A stretch of DNA of 64,000 bases. Origin: Branchiostoma floridae (lineage: Eukaryota; Chordata; Leptocardii; Amphioxiformes; Branchiostomatidae). Of this stretch, positions 48,251 through 60,004 are shown one piece after another (the stretch's first letter is position 1; every line of letters begins with the position of its first letter). The position numbers were made by a program, and so were the translations under genes. The notes beneath the pieces were generated by a model. It searched no databases, was not told the origin of the DNA, and saw nothing but the letters and a program-made list of their open reading frames with translations. Location of the stretch: NCBI RefSeq assembly GCF_000003815.2, contig NC_049986.1, forward strand, positions 8,715,487-8,779,486, in the 5' to 3' direction.

Positions 48251-49751
48251 TCTGAAAGCGCGGGCCCGTTGCAGCACCTTCGCCGAGGCCGTATCAGGAA
48301 TTTTACCACGACCATATCGGGGTCGTGTATGAAATCGCGAAATCTCCGACGAATACAGCTAGCCAAGCGAGCCATTGCAACACATTTGCCTTTTGCCCCT
48401 CTACCAATAAATGAGATAAACGTCCACAAAGAAAGGAAATAAACCTAGTCCCATTTCGTTGATAAGTAAACTCAACCAAGCAGAGAACTAGCTTGTGATA
48501 TTGAGGTATGCAAGTATAATCTTGCTCCTTTATTGATATGTTCGGTGGAATCCCGTGTGTACGTGTCCCATGAGCCTTAAACCAATGCTCCGTTCTAACA
48601 TCAAACTTAACAAGCACAGCAAGTCAAACAAAAATCTCCATACATGTATTCGTCACGTTTTTGTGTGTGTGTGCACATGGCAGAAAAAAGGGATAGGTCA
48701 TAACGATGAGATCAAGGCTGATCATGAGCTAACGTGTGAAGTCAGAATTTCAGAAAGCATTGTGGATTCAGGCCGTGTTTAAATGCAGTGTTTCTGCGAG
48801 CCGAAAACATACAATACATGAAGCCAACTCGTCACAGAAAATTGATGTGCAAAGCCGATGTATTAGAAATAATCGCACAAATTGGATTTAATTTTTTGTT
48901 TATACAAAACACATATTTTCAAATCTTTTTACGTGTCTACCTTGTCCCCCGAATGGCCAGGAGGTCAAGGGACTAGGTAGGTAGGTAGGTATAGGCATGT
49001 TATTTGGATTTGTAGGAATTCTTTTTTGTTTTGTTTTTTGTTTATTTTTTTCTGAAATGTATCTGTACATCTTTTTGTCAATTTTCAAGTCTTGTTTATT
49101 GGACAGTTCTTTTTGCAGCTGCTTTTTTACTTTGGTTGCTGTTTTACCTGGGGAAATCATGAACAATCTCTTCCACACCATTCATACGTTCAATATACGT
49201 GTCATTTACATCATGTTATTCAACAATCAGGAGAGGTTAAAGACCTTTCTTGTTTTAAACATTTCTCACTGGTGTCTTATTGTGTGTAGTCTTGGTCTGG
49301 TATATTTCAGGTACATAGATTTGTTACTTTTTTGTTTTAAATCACACTTATGTATCTTTTAATAGGACTGTGTAATTCCAACTCTTACACTCTTTTTCGA
49401 AAACGAAATAATCTATTTGCACCCTATTATTCGACAACTAGGAGAAAATGTTGTTATTTTCCTAACTCTTTCCGCTTATGTCTTCTAATGTAGGGTCTTG
49501 AATGCATTTATAGGGACATTAAACCATCTCGATTGTTCTTGTTAACACGTATCTATGTACTGGCATTGTATTATGTTCGGTTCTTGTGTTTAAAAGATCG
49601 CACCAAGATTTATTGCCTTTCTTGAATTGTTTGTCAGCCGTTGGGTGGTTTCACCTGGGAACAATCTATATTGTGCACCATTTAGCAGTTGGTTTTGAAT
49701 ACGCTATAAGGTATAAGAGTGAAAAATATTGTTTCTTCTTCAATTATTACC
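48251..49751. other. Non-coding stretch, T-rich
   Basis: Positions 48,690-48,810 pair weakly with 42,300-42,420 of the left side. A T-rich stretch at about 49,000-49,380 produces hydrophobic open frames that look like chance. A TAGG repeat occurs at 48,975-48,990. Confidence 0.4.
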
Positions 49752-51045
49752 TTTGCTAGGCTTGTGAGTCTGTGTGTCTGTGTGTCTGTCTGTTAACAGC
49801 ATAACTCGAGAAGCCTTTGATGTATCCCGATTATATTTGGTAGGTGGGTAGGGGTCGGGAAAACGAAGGTCAAGTTCGATAATGGGCCCCCTAGCGGCTT
49901 GCTAAGGTACTGCAGCAGAACCTCAATTTTTGATATCTCGTGTTCTGGACATGCTGTGATCATGATTTTTGAGTGGTAGATAGCCCTCGAGGCAGAGAGT
50001 AAGTGCCGTGAGTTTGGGCCCCCTAGCGGCTTTTTTCGAACTGCAGTTACCGATTTCCTTTCAAACTTTGGACGAGAATAACTGGAGAACGTGTTGATGA
50101 ATCGTCATGATTTTTGGTATGTAGATAGCCCAGGTAACAATGTACATAATGGAATACTGATTATGCAAATCAGCAACTAATTTGCATAATTAATGAGGAA
50201 AGTTTATAAATCCACTGCATTTCACGATAGGACTTTCAAACTTGTCACATATATAGATGAGAAAGAGAGAAATATCAATGCATATTAATTATGCAAATGA
50301 CGGCCTCATTTGCATAATTAATGAGAAAATATGAACGTGTTGACGGATCGTCATGATTTTTGGAATGTAGATAGCCGAAGGGAAGACTTACATGATGGAA
50401 TTCTAATTGTGCAAATCGACAGCTAATTTGCATAATTAATGAGGAAAGTTTGTAAATCCACTGCATTCCTTTATAGGACTTTTAAACTTGTCACATTTGT
50501 AGCTGAGAAAGAAAGAAATATCAATACATTATTAATTATGCAGATGATGATCTCATTTGCATAATTAATGGGAAAATATGAACGTGTTGACGGATCGTCA
50601 TGATTTTTGGTATGTAGATAGCCTAAGTAAAAACTTACACAATGAGATACTAGTTATGCAAATTAACAGCTAATTTGCATAATTAATGACGGAAGTTGAT
50701 AAATCCACTGCATTCAGTGATAGGACTTTCAAATTTGTCACATATGTAACTGAAAAAGATGGCAGAGAGTAAGAGGTGTATGTTTGGGTCCGCTAACGTC
50801 TTTCCTTGAACTGCAGGAGCCGGTTTCAAGAAGGATGAAAGTATCATCATGATTTTTGGTATGCTGATAACTTAAGTGATGCTTGATACAATTTAATATT
50901 ATTATGTAAACAGGGATCTAATTTGTATGAGCAATGGGAGCCAACTCCAGGCATATAAAATAAAATGTAATGAGTAACACATTCTACATAACAAACCTGG
51001 TTTATTTGGCAAATGCATGTGTTCGTGGAACTCTAGTTTTCTTTT
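49752..51045 (+). repeat. Best-preserved copy of the dispersed repeat family (about 1.3 kb)
   Basis: Order of landmarks: (GTCTGT)n start; TATATTTGGTAGGTGGGTAG; GGGCCCCCTAGCGGCTTGC; AAGGTACTGCAGCAGAA; GTTCTGGACATGCTGTG; TTTGGGCCCCCTAGCGGCTT; an internal 246-bp array; closing TTTATTTGGCAAATGCATGT with GGAACTCTAGTT. The two GGGCCCCCTAGCGGCTT boxes suggest an internally duplicated monomer. Other copies lie at about 2,010, 10,740, 17,570, 23,105, 29,040, 30,592/32,171 and, on the minus strand, 41,840. No coding frame. Class unknown. Confidence 0.75.
50087..50770 (+). repeat. 246-bp tandem array rich in ATTTGCAT octamers
   Basis: Units start at 50,087, 50,333 and 50,580 (GAACGTGTTGA-GGATCGTCAT, then TTTTTGGTATGTAGATAGCC). 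Each contains paired TTATGCAAAT and ATTTGCATAATTAATGA words. ATTTGCAT is the POU/octamer consensus. The last unit is truncated. Confidence 0.85.
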
Positions 51046-52680
51046 CATGTAGGCCTTAATTTTTTTTATCAAACCTTCTTGGTAATTTTAAGAACTGAAA
51101 GAATATATTGGCCTCATGTACCTTGATATGAATCCGATACATATAATGTCATCAGGCACATACCCACATGATTTGTGTTGAGATTCTTGGATATTTTTAG
51201 ACCGGAAAAGTAGTTGTTTTTTTTTTTTGGGCCTTGCCTTAAAACCGAATGGCATGCAATTTAGTATGCTGGTGCCTAGGATATATGTCATTCTCAATCA
51301 TAACATACCTCACTTCAAAATGATATGATTTGGCATTTTTGTTGCTATATGCAGATCAAGAATGTTAAAGGCAAAGATTTGGCCTTCTTTATGCATGTTC
51401 TGTTTGATTGCAGATGTTTACTCTACTTAGCATAGCTGGTAGCTGGCCATGCCACACAGCCACTTCTGTATACAAACGATAGTTGGTACAGCTCTTTGTC
51501 CATGTTTTTCATTGGACACAAATAGGTGGATGTTATATGTTGTTTACGGCTATTTGGGAGGCATATCTTATATCGTGAGAGTATCTGACGGCAAAAAACT
51601 TTAAACATACTGTAATCGCACAAAGCAGCTGCAAAATGAGCTAATTAATATATGGCGTGGATTTCTAGAAAAAAATGTTTATGTCATAGAACGCCAAGGT
51701 CAAAACCAAAGTCAAAGAAGAATGCGTGAAAGGACAATGATCAATAATTTATTCATGTTCGGTATACCACACTGTGTTTTTAGTCGTTTGTTCTACCTTC
51801 TTGGCCACTTAGATTTCATGATGAAGGCAACTTTATTTTGAGCCAAGCGTTATGTTGTTGTTGTTGTATTCATTCGTGTGCTCGCATCAGTTTGGGGGTT
51901 CCCGAAGGATATCGTCCATATATCAATAAATCACATTCACTTTAATCATAATTAACATACATAATACAATCAACCGTGAAGTTTACCCTCTAGCATGTAT
52001 TAGATGCGAACTTGACAAACTCTTTGTTCTAGAGAGTACAGTAATGCCTTCCTGATTAAATTCGCAGTTGGTGGCAACTGTTTCTTAGTTTAGCAACGGC
52101 ATTTCTGTTCCTCATGTTTATAATTTTTGTATACTGCTCTTCATAGTCTGTACGTTTGTAGTTTTGTTTCGCACTTGCACCTTTATTATCATCATGAACG
52201 TTGGTTAGAAAATTCTGAAAAGAAAATCTAATATCCTTCAGACACTGATGGATTGCATAAATCCCGTTGGATACATTTTACACTTACATGATTGGGGGGC
52301 TTGCCAAACAAAAGAGTAACAACACTCCTCTAAAGTTTTGCGAACACCAGATGCCCACATTTAGCCTGGTGGATCTAGATTTACCTGTAGACTCTCATCT
52401 GGCACGTTCTGTCGAATTTTTGGTGGCGTTTAGAGAGTACCCAGATCCCCCCCCCGTTCAGCACGGTTAGACATTTAATGAATGTTTACAAAATTTCAAT
52501 TGCACAGTTTCAATTTGACAAAATCAAAGACTTTTGAATGAGTTTGAATATTTCAGATTCACAAAGCAAAATAGGCTTAATACAAGTGTCGAAAAGTTTG
52601 TTTTTAACGGGTAAAGGGGCATCGGCTTTGTCTAATGATTGTCTAATTCCAAATTAATCTTGCTGTATTGTTTCTGAAAG
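51046..52680. other. AT-rich non-coding DNA
   Basis: No module or LINE recognised. A GTTGTTGTTGTTG run at about 51,853 and a CCCCCCCC run at 52,448 are the only simple repeats. Confidence 0.4.
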
Positions 52681-53240
52681 ATAAATGGGGATTTATCTCA
52701 AGAACGGCAGGAGGGACTTCAGTGGCATTCGATAGTGTATTGGTGAAGGTCTATTTTTGGCCTCCTGTTTGTTGAACTTATTACTGCAGCAACTAGTTTT
52801 GTATTTTATCTTTGTGTGGCTGTGGTGTTGATTTTAAATGGTGGTTAGGTGTCCATTTGATGCTTAAGTGGTGTAAATTTGGGTCTGTTAGCTGTTTGCT
52901 GTGAATCTACAGGGTCGTGTGTTTTGTGGATGTTTGCGTTTCCGGCGAATATCTTTAGAATCAGTGGATGGATTGCGATGATATTCAGTATGTGGGTAGG
53001 TGTTGTAACCCCGACCTTTTTCAGTACTTAATGACCTCCTGGTGGTTCACCAAGGTACTGCAGCAATGCTTCCTGGTTTTGTATCTTTGGTTTTGGACGC
53101 TTTAGATAAAGAAGTGGTGTCCCTATTGGCCTCATAGCAGGTTGCAGTTAACTTGCAGGGCAATTTAAAAAAAAAATTGATTACCCCTTTTGATGGGAAA
53201 TGGTTTAGTCCATCTGGAAAACGTTGGTATAATGGGTTAA
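52681..53240 (+). repeat. Dispersed repeat copy, diverged
   Basis: GGGGATTTATCTCAAGAACGG, TTTGGCCTCCTGTTTG, TTACTGCAGCAACTAG, GTGGCTGTGGTGTTGAT and a second block GATATTCAGTATGTGGGTAG, AAGGTACTGCAGCAATGC follow the family in two successive monomers. Confidence 0.55.
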
Positions 53241-53849
53241 TGTAATGTAATGATATATGGGTCCATATTCATGTGTGGCCTCAAAGGACTCAAAGCAGAT
53301 GGATTAGTGGCTTCTTATCTCAGCAACAAACACATCACAGCAAATATCGATGCTGGTGTTTTTATACAACTTGTCAAGCATGTGTGATCAAAATCATTGC
53401 CCCCATCCAGAGCTTGTATGCTGTAGAATGCCCAGATTATAGAAATTGAAGAATGTACAACTCTGGTAAGCATCCATAAATCATTGGTCAGGAGTCTTTT
53501 GCCTCCTTGCTTTCAGATAAGTACGTGCATCAGAATGAATTCAGCATTATTATGGGGGCCAGGTAGGCTGTCAGTATCGTGAACATCCCACCAAGTATTG
53601 ATACCAAACATCACAATCTTAGCTGTGATCTGATAAATGTCCTTGCTCATGACATTGTAATTCACTGATTATACCATGATAAGAATGTATTGTTTTTCGC
53701 ACTTCTCTGTTTGTGTATATTTGTCAGCATAACAAGAACGTCGACGTCTGGATGGGTTGCGATGATATTTTGGTATGTAGGTATAGTTATGTAGATGTTG
53801 ATAGAATATACAGGGGCTACTGTGGGCAGACCCTAAGGATAGAAGCCAC

Positions 53850-53902
53850 ACATTTTTATGTGGGCGAAGCCACACATTTTATGTGGGCGAAGCCACACAT
53901 TT
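53850..53902 (+). repeat. Short tandem of a self-complementary unit
   Basis: GAAGCCACACATTTTTATGT, GGGCGAAGCCACACATTTTA and GGGCGAAGCCACACATTTAG follow each other. TGTGGGCGAAGCCACA can fold back on itself. Also present in copy 2 at about 62,579-62,631. Confidence 0.8.
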
Positions 53903-54291
53903 AGTATTCTCTACAGATATTCCACCCGACCAATCAAAACTCAGAAAAAATGGAACCTGTAGCATGCAGTCCACGTTTCCAGCTTTTTGATTGGCTAACA
54001 TTCTGACTGTCTGGTGGATACGTCAGGGGTAAACCTATCAACGCACAGGTCACAAAATGGCACTCGGCAGCGCAGTATCACAAAAACGTTGAAAGTGCAG
54101 CAAGTTCAGAGCATCTAATCGGCTAAATAACAACATAAAAATGCCCCACAAAAAATATTCTAGTATTTTGTCCAAGTTTTAGTGAAATACCTTCGATTAT
54201 AAGCGAGAAAAATAGCCAGCGGAAGCTCGCGGGTTTTTTCAAGCAACGCAATACATTTGTATACCTGTTAAAACGTGTGGCGTTACATGTT

Positions 54292-54360
54292 GTAGCACTG
54301 GTTCAGTGGGATTATTCACGCGTGGTAAACCAACGCTGCGGGATCGAATCCGTGGGCAGA
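54292..54360 (+). repeat. tRNA-like SINE head, copy 1
   Basis: GTAGCACTGGTTCAGTGGGA is an A-box-like start and GGGATCGAATCC a good B-box at tRNA-like spacing, followed by a T-rich tail. Acceptor pairing is weak. It is inside the 2-kb direct repeat. Confidence 0.5.
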
Positions 54361-55309
54361 CAAAGTTTTTAATTTTTTTTTCTTTTTGCTGCATTTTCGC
54401 GAAAATGTTGCCTTTCTTGTTGCTTCTTTTCCTGCGATTTTTGCTTTCTTTTCCCTTCGCCCACATCCTGCATTTTTTTTCAAAAATGTTGCCTTTCTAG
54501 TTATTACTAGTTGTTACTCACAATTCAGGTTAATAATTACGTCAAAAAGGCTCTGTAGTCGGCTAGTTGTCGTACATTTTTTTAACGATTTCTGCGTAAG
54601 CATAGGCGGAGGGGGTCCTTGCAGAGGAATTTACTGCGACCCAGCACTCGACATATCTCGTAATAAAGCATTTGACTTACCGAATTTTCTTGTTTTCCAA
54701 ATTATTTCTTTGTATTTTGCCTTTCAGTCCGGTTATTACCTCTTTAAAATTCTTGCCCACTTATGCGGTTATCTTGTCATACAGCATGGTCATACATTTA
54801 TATTCTATCCTTCTCGCTTGCAATAGTTGGTGTATACGGCAGGTAGCCGCGAACTTTTATCCACACCAGTAATTCATGATCAAACCCATATCTACGCCTC
54901 CTGTACCCCTTGTCAAAATGTGTCTCTCTCACAATTTACCTTCTTGCAAATTTTATTTTTCCGATAAGCAGCATGATTAATGCCCATGTCATGTTGCATA
55001 ACACCTCACCGGTCTGTCACGTACGTGCCCTTCGCATGTCGCTCTGTTTTGGCGCCTTTTTCCAGATCTCTGATGCCACTAACACAGCGGGCTTTTGGTG
55101 GCTAAAATTACGTAAAATATATTCTCCGCAATATTATCCAAGTTATGATGTGAGGCTGTAAAGTATTAGTATTATTAGAATTGTAAAGCAGCATCAGCAG
55201 AAATGAACCATTATTTCTGTATACCGGTATAGGTTTACAGTTGTCACTAAGCTTTTCCGTTATGCCGTTTATTCTTATAGCCGAAGATACCTGAAGATTT
55301 CTAGGTTAA

Positions 55310-56810
55310 GTAGTTAGCACTGCCTGTGGTGTCACCCCACTGTCACTCACAGTACTTCTTCCCCTAATACAAATCCAACTTTGTTTTGAAGATATTTACT
55401 AACTCTGCTGTCACAACCTCTACTGGCAATGAGTCCCATTTCTGTACTGTCCTAACCTCAAAAGACTGACGACGCGCTGTAGATTTGGCCAGTGGCATAG
55501 CTAGCTTAAACAGTGACCTCTCGTTGACTGGTGCTGACCCTCCGTTAGAAGCAATCTGCTTGTACCCTCTCCTTACCTATGAGGAATTTGAATACTTGAA
55601 TCATGTCCCCTCTATTCCGTCTGAATTAAAGCAATGGCAGATTTAACCAGTCTCGTGCTGTGGGAAGTAACTTGAATACAGGAACCAGTCTGGCTGCCCT
55701 ACGCTGCACGTTTACACTGTATTCTGATCAATCGTTTAAAGTGTGGTCCGCATACCGCATTAGTGTACTCCAAATGGGGACACACAATGGATTTGTATCT
55801 GCCACTTCATCCAGGTTGGAGAAAGTCGTATTCATGAAGCTTAACACTTGATTTGCTTTTAGGGCCGCAAATATAGTGTTGACGTGGAATTTCAGCTAGT
55901 CGTCCACAGACACCCCAAGGTCTTTTCTACTTTGGTCTGATCATATTGTCCTCCCAATCTGTACTTCGCTGTCTGTTATTTTCTTCCCAGGTGAAGAAAT
56001 TTACTTTTCCCCGCATTGAATGGTAACTTCTATACCTCTGACCAGTTCACCGCAGCTTGGACATCTCACTGGAGATCTTCCTGGCCTTCCTTGCGCAGTA
56101 TGGGTCTGTAAATCTTACTGCCATCTGCAAAGATTGTTATTGGTTATTGAATGAATGAATGAATGAAGACCTTTATTGTACAGTTTTGCCCAACCGAGCT
56201 AAGTACAGGTCACAACAAGTCAAAATACATACATATAAAAGTATCACAAATCTAGTCTAACACAAAAGTTCGGCTTCTTCTCGCTTCTTGGTAATAGTGA
56301 AAATGTAGGACTGTATGGGTTTCGCTATGGTCGGTTTGTCAAAACGCATGAGAAATATAAACTTGTCAGTGCTACTCGTGTCTAAAATGAGGGAATCTAC
56401 TTTCTATATAACTAAATTGGGTGGGCTGACTACTCACTCTTTGCAGCCAGGGGCTGAATTGCGAGGAGCTTACAATAGGCGGGGCAAAATCGCAAGGGTC
56501 TGGAGCAAGCTGCCATTCGGCGCCACTCAGGTGACCTCAATACGACAGTAATTGCCCCAGGTACTGTAGGTTTTGAACCACTCACACCGCACCATCACGC
56601 GTATGGCGGGTTCTTTAACGTGCCTGGGGTATGGCTCTCCCCAGACACGGAACCTCCATTTTAAGCTAGGTATTCAATTTCACCTGAGTACAGTGAGGAA
56701 TTTGAGGAGAAATTGACAGTACTTGACAGTACTACTCACAACATCAGGCAGGTCATTTATGAAGACAACAAACAACGTAGGACCAAGGTCACTCCCCTGC
56801 GGTATTCAAC
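55310..56810 (-). mobile_element. Decayed CR1-like LINE, interrupted
   Basis: On the minus strand: about 56,800-56,730 gives an FVVFINDLP-type block after a GSDLGPTL-like motif 5; about 56,130 gives a FADGSKIYRPI version of the FADD box; 55,990-55,880 gives GKSKFLHLG and KDLGV; 55,850-55,650 gives FMNTTFSNLDEV and the QRRAARL-type run; 55,650-55,370 gives RRNRGDMIQVFKFL and RTVQKWDSLPVEVV. Frames shift often and several stops are present. Sequence at about 56,145-56,690, starting with a GAAT repeat, is inserted between motif 5 and the FADD box. Confidence 0.75.
56145..56690. repeat. Insertion inside the CR1-like remnant, with (GAAT)n
   Basis: Starts with TTGAATGAATGAATGAATGA and AAGACCTTTATTGTACAG, and ends near CACCTGAGTACAGTGAGG. 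Sequence on both sides belongs to the CR1-like reverse transcriptase. The type is not recognised; no terminal repeats were found. Confidence 0.45.
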
Positions 56811-57159
56811 TCTTAACGTCACGCCAGGAGGATTGTGCTCCATTTTACTACCTTTTGCTTCCTGCCGTGGAGAAAGTCCTGTATCTGCTTGAGAATATTA
56901 CCCGTTACCTCATATGTTTTTATTTTTTTTTTATTTTTTTATTTTTTATTTTTTTTTTATTCACAAATAACATTACAACACATCAACAAAATCGTGAACC
57001 ATCCAGATCATATATACAAAAGAGAAGTAACTTGTTATATAAAACATAAATCAAAGAGAAACTGATGTTGTATTTGTAACTAAAGTTCCCCACTTCCCAT
57101 GGTGTTTTGCCATCTTCCCTCTCCTGTTGGCGATTTGGGCTTCAACCTTTTCAAAGAAA

Positions 57160-57681
57160 TTAATGCAATTTTATGAATGATTTAAAGTTAACTCTTTTAG
57201 TTTCTCTGCATTTGTAAATGTACATTTTAGCCAGTAAAATAACCAGATTTCCAATTATAGAGGCTCCTTGATTGAGGTTACCAAAAATGATATTAAAGGG
57301 ATTTATAATTAATGTTTGGCCTATTTTTTCAGAAAACCAGGTTTTAACTTTTTCCCAAAATTCAATTACTTGGGGGCAGTCCCAGAAGAGATGTAAATAT
57401 GTCTCCTCCTCCATATGACAAAGTGAGCACAAAGGGCTGTTAACACATTTCCAAATATATAATAATCTATTGGTAGGTAAGAATTTATGAAGGATTTTGT
57501 ATTGGAAGAATCTAGTTACAGGGTCAATAGTACAAAAAATTACAGAAGTATATACTGTGTTCCATGGAATAGGGGTATCAAAGAGGTACAGCCATGCCAT
57601 TTGTACATTTTGTGGTATATCAATCAATTTTTCAGATACAAGAAAATGTTTGTATAAATCCTTATTAATCTTAATTCTCAA
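57160..57681 (-). CDS. LINE ORF2 C-terminal region with zinc knuckle
   Basis: A 173-codon frame with FQYKILHKFLPTNRLLY and CSLCHMEEETYLHLFWDCP. The C-x2-C-x7-H-x4-C box is the usual C-terminal knuckle of L1/Tx1-type ORF2. It continues the RT frame of 57,733 after a frame change. Confidence 0.85.
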   Translation of the reverse strand: MRIKINKDLYKHFLVSEKLIDIPQNVQMAWLYLFDTPIPWNTVYTSVIFCTIDPVTRFFQYKILHKFLPTNRLLYIWKCVNSPLCSLCHMEEETYLHLFWDCPQVIEFWEKVKTWFSEKIGQTLIINPFNIIFGNLNQGASIIGNLVILLAKMYIYKCRETKRVNFKSFIKLH

Positions 57682-57732
57682 TAACCATTCACTACTATGT
57701 TGTTGGGGTCTACAAACTAGTGTGGGAGTAAC

Positions 57733-59616
57733 TCATATGAGAGTAGATTTCCATTTTTTTGGTATTACAGTAAGTAACTGTAGATAGACAAAGTTGTTAC
57801 ATACTGGACCATATATATAACACAATTCATTGTAGGACATTATTGTACCATCAATATTCAAAAGATCATTAACAAATATAATATGTCTATTAACAAAAGA
57901 ATTAAAGATAATAGGCTTTCCTCCAACTTCTATATTTGAGTTCATCCATAAAACCTGTTGCCTGATCTCGTCAGGGGTTACAGGAGGTTTGTATTGATAG
58001 CTGTACCAAGCTTGAATGATTTCTGATAAGAAAGGACTTAGTGTGAGGTCTTGTGCAGAGTTTAACTGATAAAAGGGAAACAATACACTATCAATACAAG
58101 GATGAGTATGTAGTATACAAGCTGTAAACCAGTCTGGGTTAAAAAACAGTTTGGGTACCCAGGATGCTTTAAGTGTCAGAGCGTGGGCATAGAGATTGAC
58201 AAGGTTCAGACCACCGTTTTCCACAGAGTTGTACAAAGTTTTCCTCCCCACCCTTTCAGGACCACCATTCCAGATGAAAGAAAAAAATTTTTTCTCATAG
58301 TGTTTAAAGAAGTGTTTGTCAGGCAATGGTAAGGTCTGAAAAAGGTAGGTGAATTGAGGAACGAGCAAGGAGTTGATAATTGTAATTTTTCCAGATAATG
58401 ACAGTTTTTTTCCCTTCCATGGGAATAGAAGTTTGTCTATTTTGGCTAAACGAGGGTCAAAATTTTTAGTCACAATATTGGTTAAGTCTACAGGAATATA
58501 TATACCTAATATCTCTATACCTCCATCTACCCACTTAATAGGATGACCTGAGGGTAATACAAAATTTGTGTTTTTCAAAGTTCCTATCCTTAAAACCTTG
58601 CACTTATCAAAATTCAATAGAAGGCCAGATATATGAGAAAAGGAATCAAAATCTTCCAGAAGTCCATAAAAGGAAGAAATATCAGGGGTGAAAGGAGAAT
58701 TGGAATCATCTGCATACTGAGAGATTTTTGAGGTTCTTCCTTTTACAGATAATCCGGATATATCATGATTCCGACGAATCTTAATTGCTAACATTTCGAT
58801 TGCGATGATAAATAAAAAGGGGCTAAGGGGGCATCCTTGTCTTACTCCCCGGTGTAAGGTAAAAGGACTAGATATATAACCATTATTGATAACTGAACTT
58901 GTTATGTTACTGTATAAAACTCTAACCCAGGCAATAAACTGTGGTCCAAAATTAAAGAATTCAAGTGATTTTATAATAAAATCCCACCTTATGGTATCAA
59001 AAGCTTTTTTGTAATCAGAAATAAAAATTAAGCCAGGTTTTTCTTCTTTCTCATAATAATCTATTAAGTCTAATATCCGTCTTATATTGTCCCCGATGAA
59101 TCGCCCCTTTACAAATCCTGTCTGGTCTTTGTGAATAATATCAGTTATAACTGTTTTAACTCTAAGGGCTAAGCATTTTGAAAGAATCCTTACATCACAA
59201 CACAACAATGTTAAAGGCCTCCAATTATCTAAAATTGTGGGATCTTTATGCTGACCTTTTTTCCCTTCCTTTAACAATAAAGAGATAAGGCCTTGCTTTT
59301 GGGAATTGGACAAATAACCTTTAGAAAGTGAGTAATTGAAACAATTTAACATGGGGGATTTAAATACCGAGTAGACATGTTTATAAACTTCAACTGGGAT
59401 ACCATCAAGCCCATTAGGGCTAGCCCTTTGTAATAGCCATAGGCTAATTGGGCAGCCCTGGCTGTGTGTTCGGTGCAGCCAAACCAATAAATAAATAAAT
59501 ACCATCAAGCCCAGGAGATTTAGAATTTGAGAAAGTATTGATGGCTTTTTGTAGTTCTTCATCTGTGATATGACCTTCACATAACAATTGCTGTTCATTG
59601 GACAGTTTTTTATCAT
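57733..59616 (-). CDS. LINE ORF2 reverse transcriptase (broken at its start)
   Basis: A 627-codon frame. RT motifs: WRPLTLLCCDVRILSKCLAL, DQTGFVKGRFIGDNIR, FISDYKKAFDTIRWDF, HRGVRQGCPLSPFLF, QYADDS (catalytic YADD), LLNFDKCKVLRIG and IEILGIYIP. The first codons are spurious, because the frame enters through a SINE-like insertion; true RT sequence starts at about GLDGIPVEVY. Cytoplasmic or nuclear reverse transcription of the element's own RNA would have been its role. Confidence 0.9.
   Translation of the reverse strand: MIKNCPMNSNCYVKVISQMKNYKKPSILSQILNLLGLMVFIYLLVWLHRTHSQGCPISLWLLQRASPNGLDGIPVEVYKHVYSVFKSPMLNCFNYSLSKGYLSNSQKQGLISLLLKEGKKGQHKDPTILDNWRPLTLLCCDVRILSKCLALRVKTVITDIIHKDQTGFVKGRFIGDNIRRILDLIDYYEKEEKPGLIFISDYKKAFDTIRWDFIIKSLEFFNFGPQFIAWVRVLYSNITSSVINNGYISSPFTLHRGVRQGCPLSPFLFIIAIEMLAIKIRRNHDISGLSVKGRTSKISQYADDSNSPFTPDISSFYGLLEDFDSFSHISGLLLNFDKCKVLRIGTLKNTNFVLPSGHPIKWVDGGIEILGIYIPVDLTNIVTKNFDPRLAKIDKLLFPWKGKKLSLSGKITIINSLLVPQFTYLFQTLPLPDKHFFKHYEKKFFSFIWNGGPERVGRKTLYNSVENGGLNLVNLYAHALTLKASWVPKLFFNPDWFTACILHTHPCIDSVLFPFYQLNSAQDLTLSPFLSEIIQAWYSYQYKPPVTPDEIRQQVLWMNSNIEVGGKPIIFNSFVNRHIIFVNDLLNIDGTIMSYNELCYIYGPVCNNFVYLQLLTVIPKKWKSTLI
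59413..59498 (+). mobile_element. 86-bp SINE-like insertion with 14-bp target-site duplication
   Basis: ATACCATCAAGCCC occurs at 59,399-59,412 and 59,499-59,512, flanking 86 bp that end in a CCAATAAATAAATAAAT tail. The duplicated bases encode part of the RT GLDGI motif, so removing the insert and one copy restores a collinear KSPGLDGIPVEVY reading. The A-rich tail plus target duplication indicate LINE-mediated insertion after the host LINE arrived. Family unknown. Confidence 0.85.
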
Positions 59617-59953
59617 ATTGTGCTGGGAAAAAGGGCTCTATGTTTTCTGGGGATAGGGGCATTAGGGGCTCTTCAAAGGAATATAGAGTAGAGTAAAATT
59701 CTGACTGTTTTTCTAAACTTTCTTGGGGATTACTGGTACAGACATTATCAGATATTTTCAGTTTCTGCATGTTTTTCCTAGTGTAATTTCTATGTGCCAA
59801 TTTCAAAAAGTATTGTGTACATCTATCCCCCCACTCCGTCCAGCGAGCTCTTGACATTACTATCAAACCTTTAGCCCGTTGGTTATAAAGTAATTCTAAT
59901 TGTTTTTGTTTTCCATCTAAGTCATCTAAAATAGATTCAGAGGGGGATGGCAT
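59444..59953 (-). CDS. LINE ORF2 linker between endonuclease and RT
   Basis: A 169-codon frame with ARWTEWGDRCTQYFLKLAHR (the GExxxKYFxxLE-type box before RT) and ITDEELQKAINTFSNSKSPG. The last 19 codons come from the SINE-like insertion. Confidence 0.85.
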   Translation of the reverse strand: MPSPSESILDDLDGKQKQLELLYNQRAKGLIVMSRARWTEWGDRCTQYFLKLAHRNYTRKNMQKLKISDNVCTSNPQESLEKQSEFYSTLYSFEEPLMPLSPENIEPFFPAQYDKKLSNEQQLLCEGHITDEELQKAINTFSNSKSPGLDGIYLFIGLAAPNTQPGLPN

Positions 59954-60004
59954 GTTATCAATTTGGCATTGTGATCTATTAATATCATCTGTTAGTTTTT
60001 TTCC

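Larger units (their letters stand above)
53292..55274 (+). repeat. Long direct repeat, copy 1 (about 2 kb)
   Basis: Nearly identical to 62,021-64,000 at a constant offset of 8,726-8,729 bp. By eye I found roughly a dozen substitutions and a few one-base T-run indels. It contains the tRNA-like element at 54,292 and three copies of an ATGTGGGCGAAGCCACACAT unit at 53,850-53,902. Its right limit cannot be fixed, because copy 2 runs off the window. Confidence 0.95.

Noticed and set aside
48997-49362. 121-codon hydrophobic open frame
   Set aside because: T-rich low-complexity DNA gives Phe/Leu/Ser-rich translations by chance; no family or conserved counterpart.
54386-54826. 146-codon hydrophobic open frame (and its copy at 63,034-63,552)
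   Set aside because: It runs through T-rich SINE-tail DNA, lacks splice context and any domain, and the two copies differ by T-run indels that would shift the frame.
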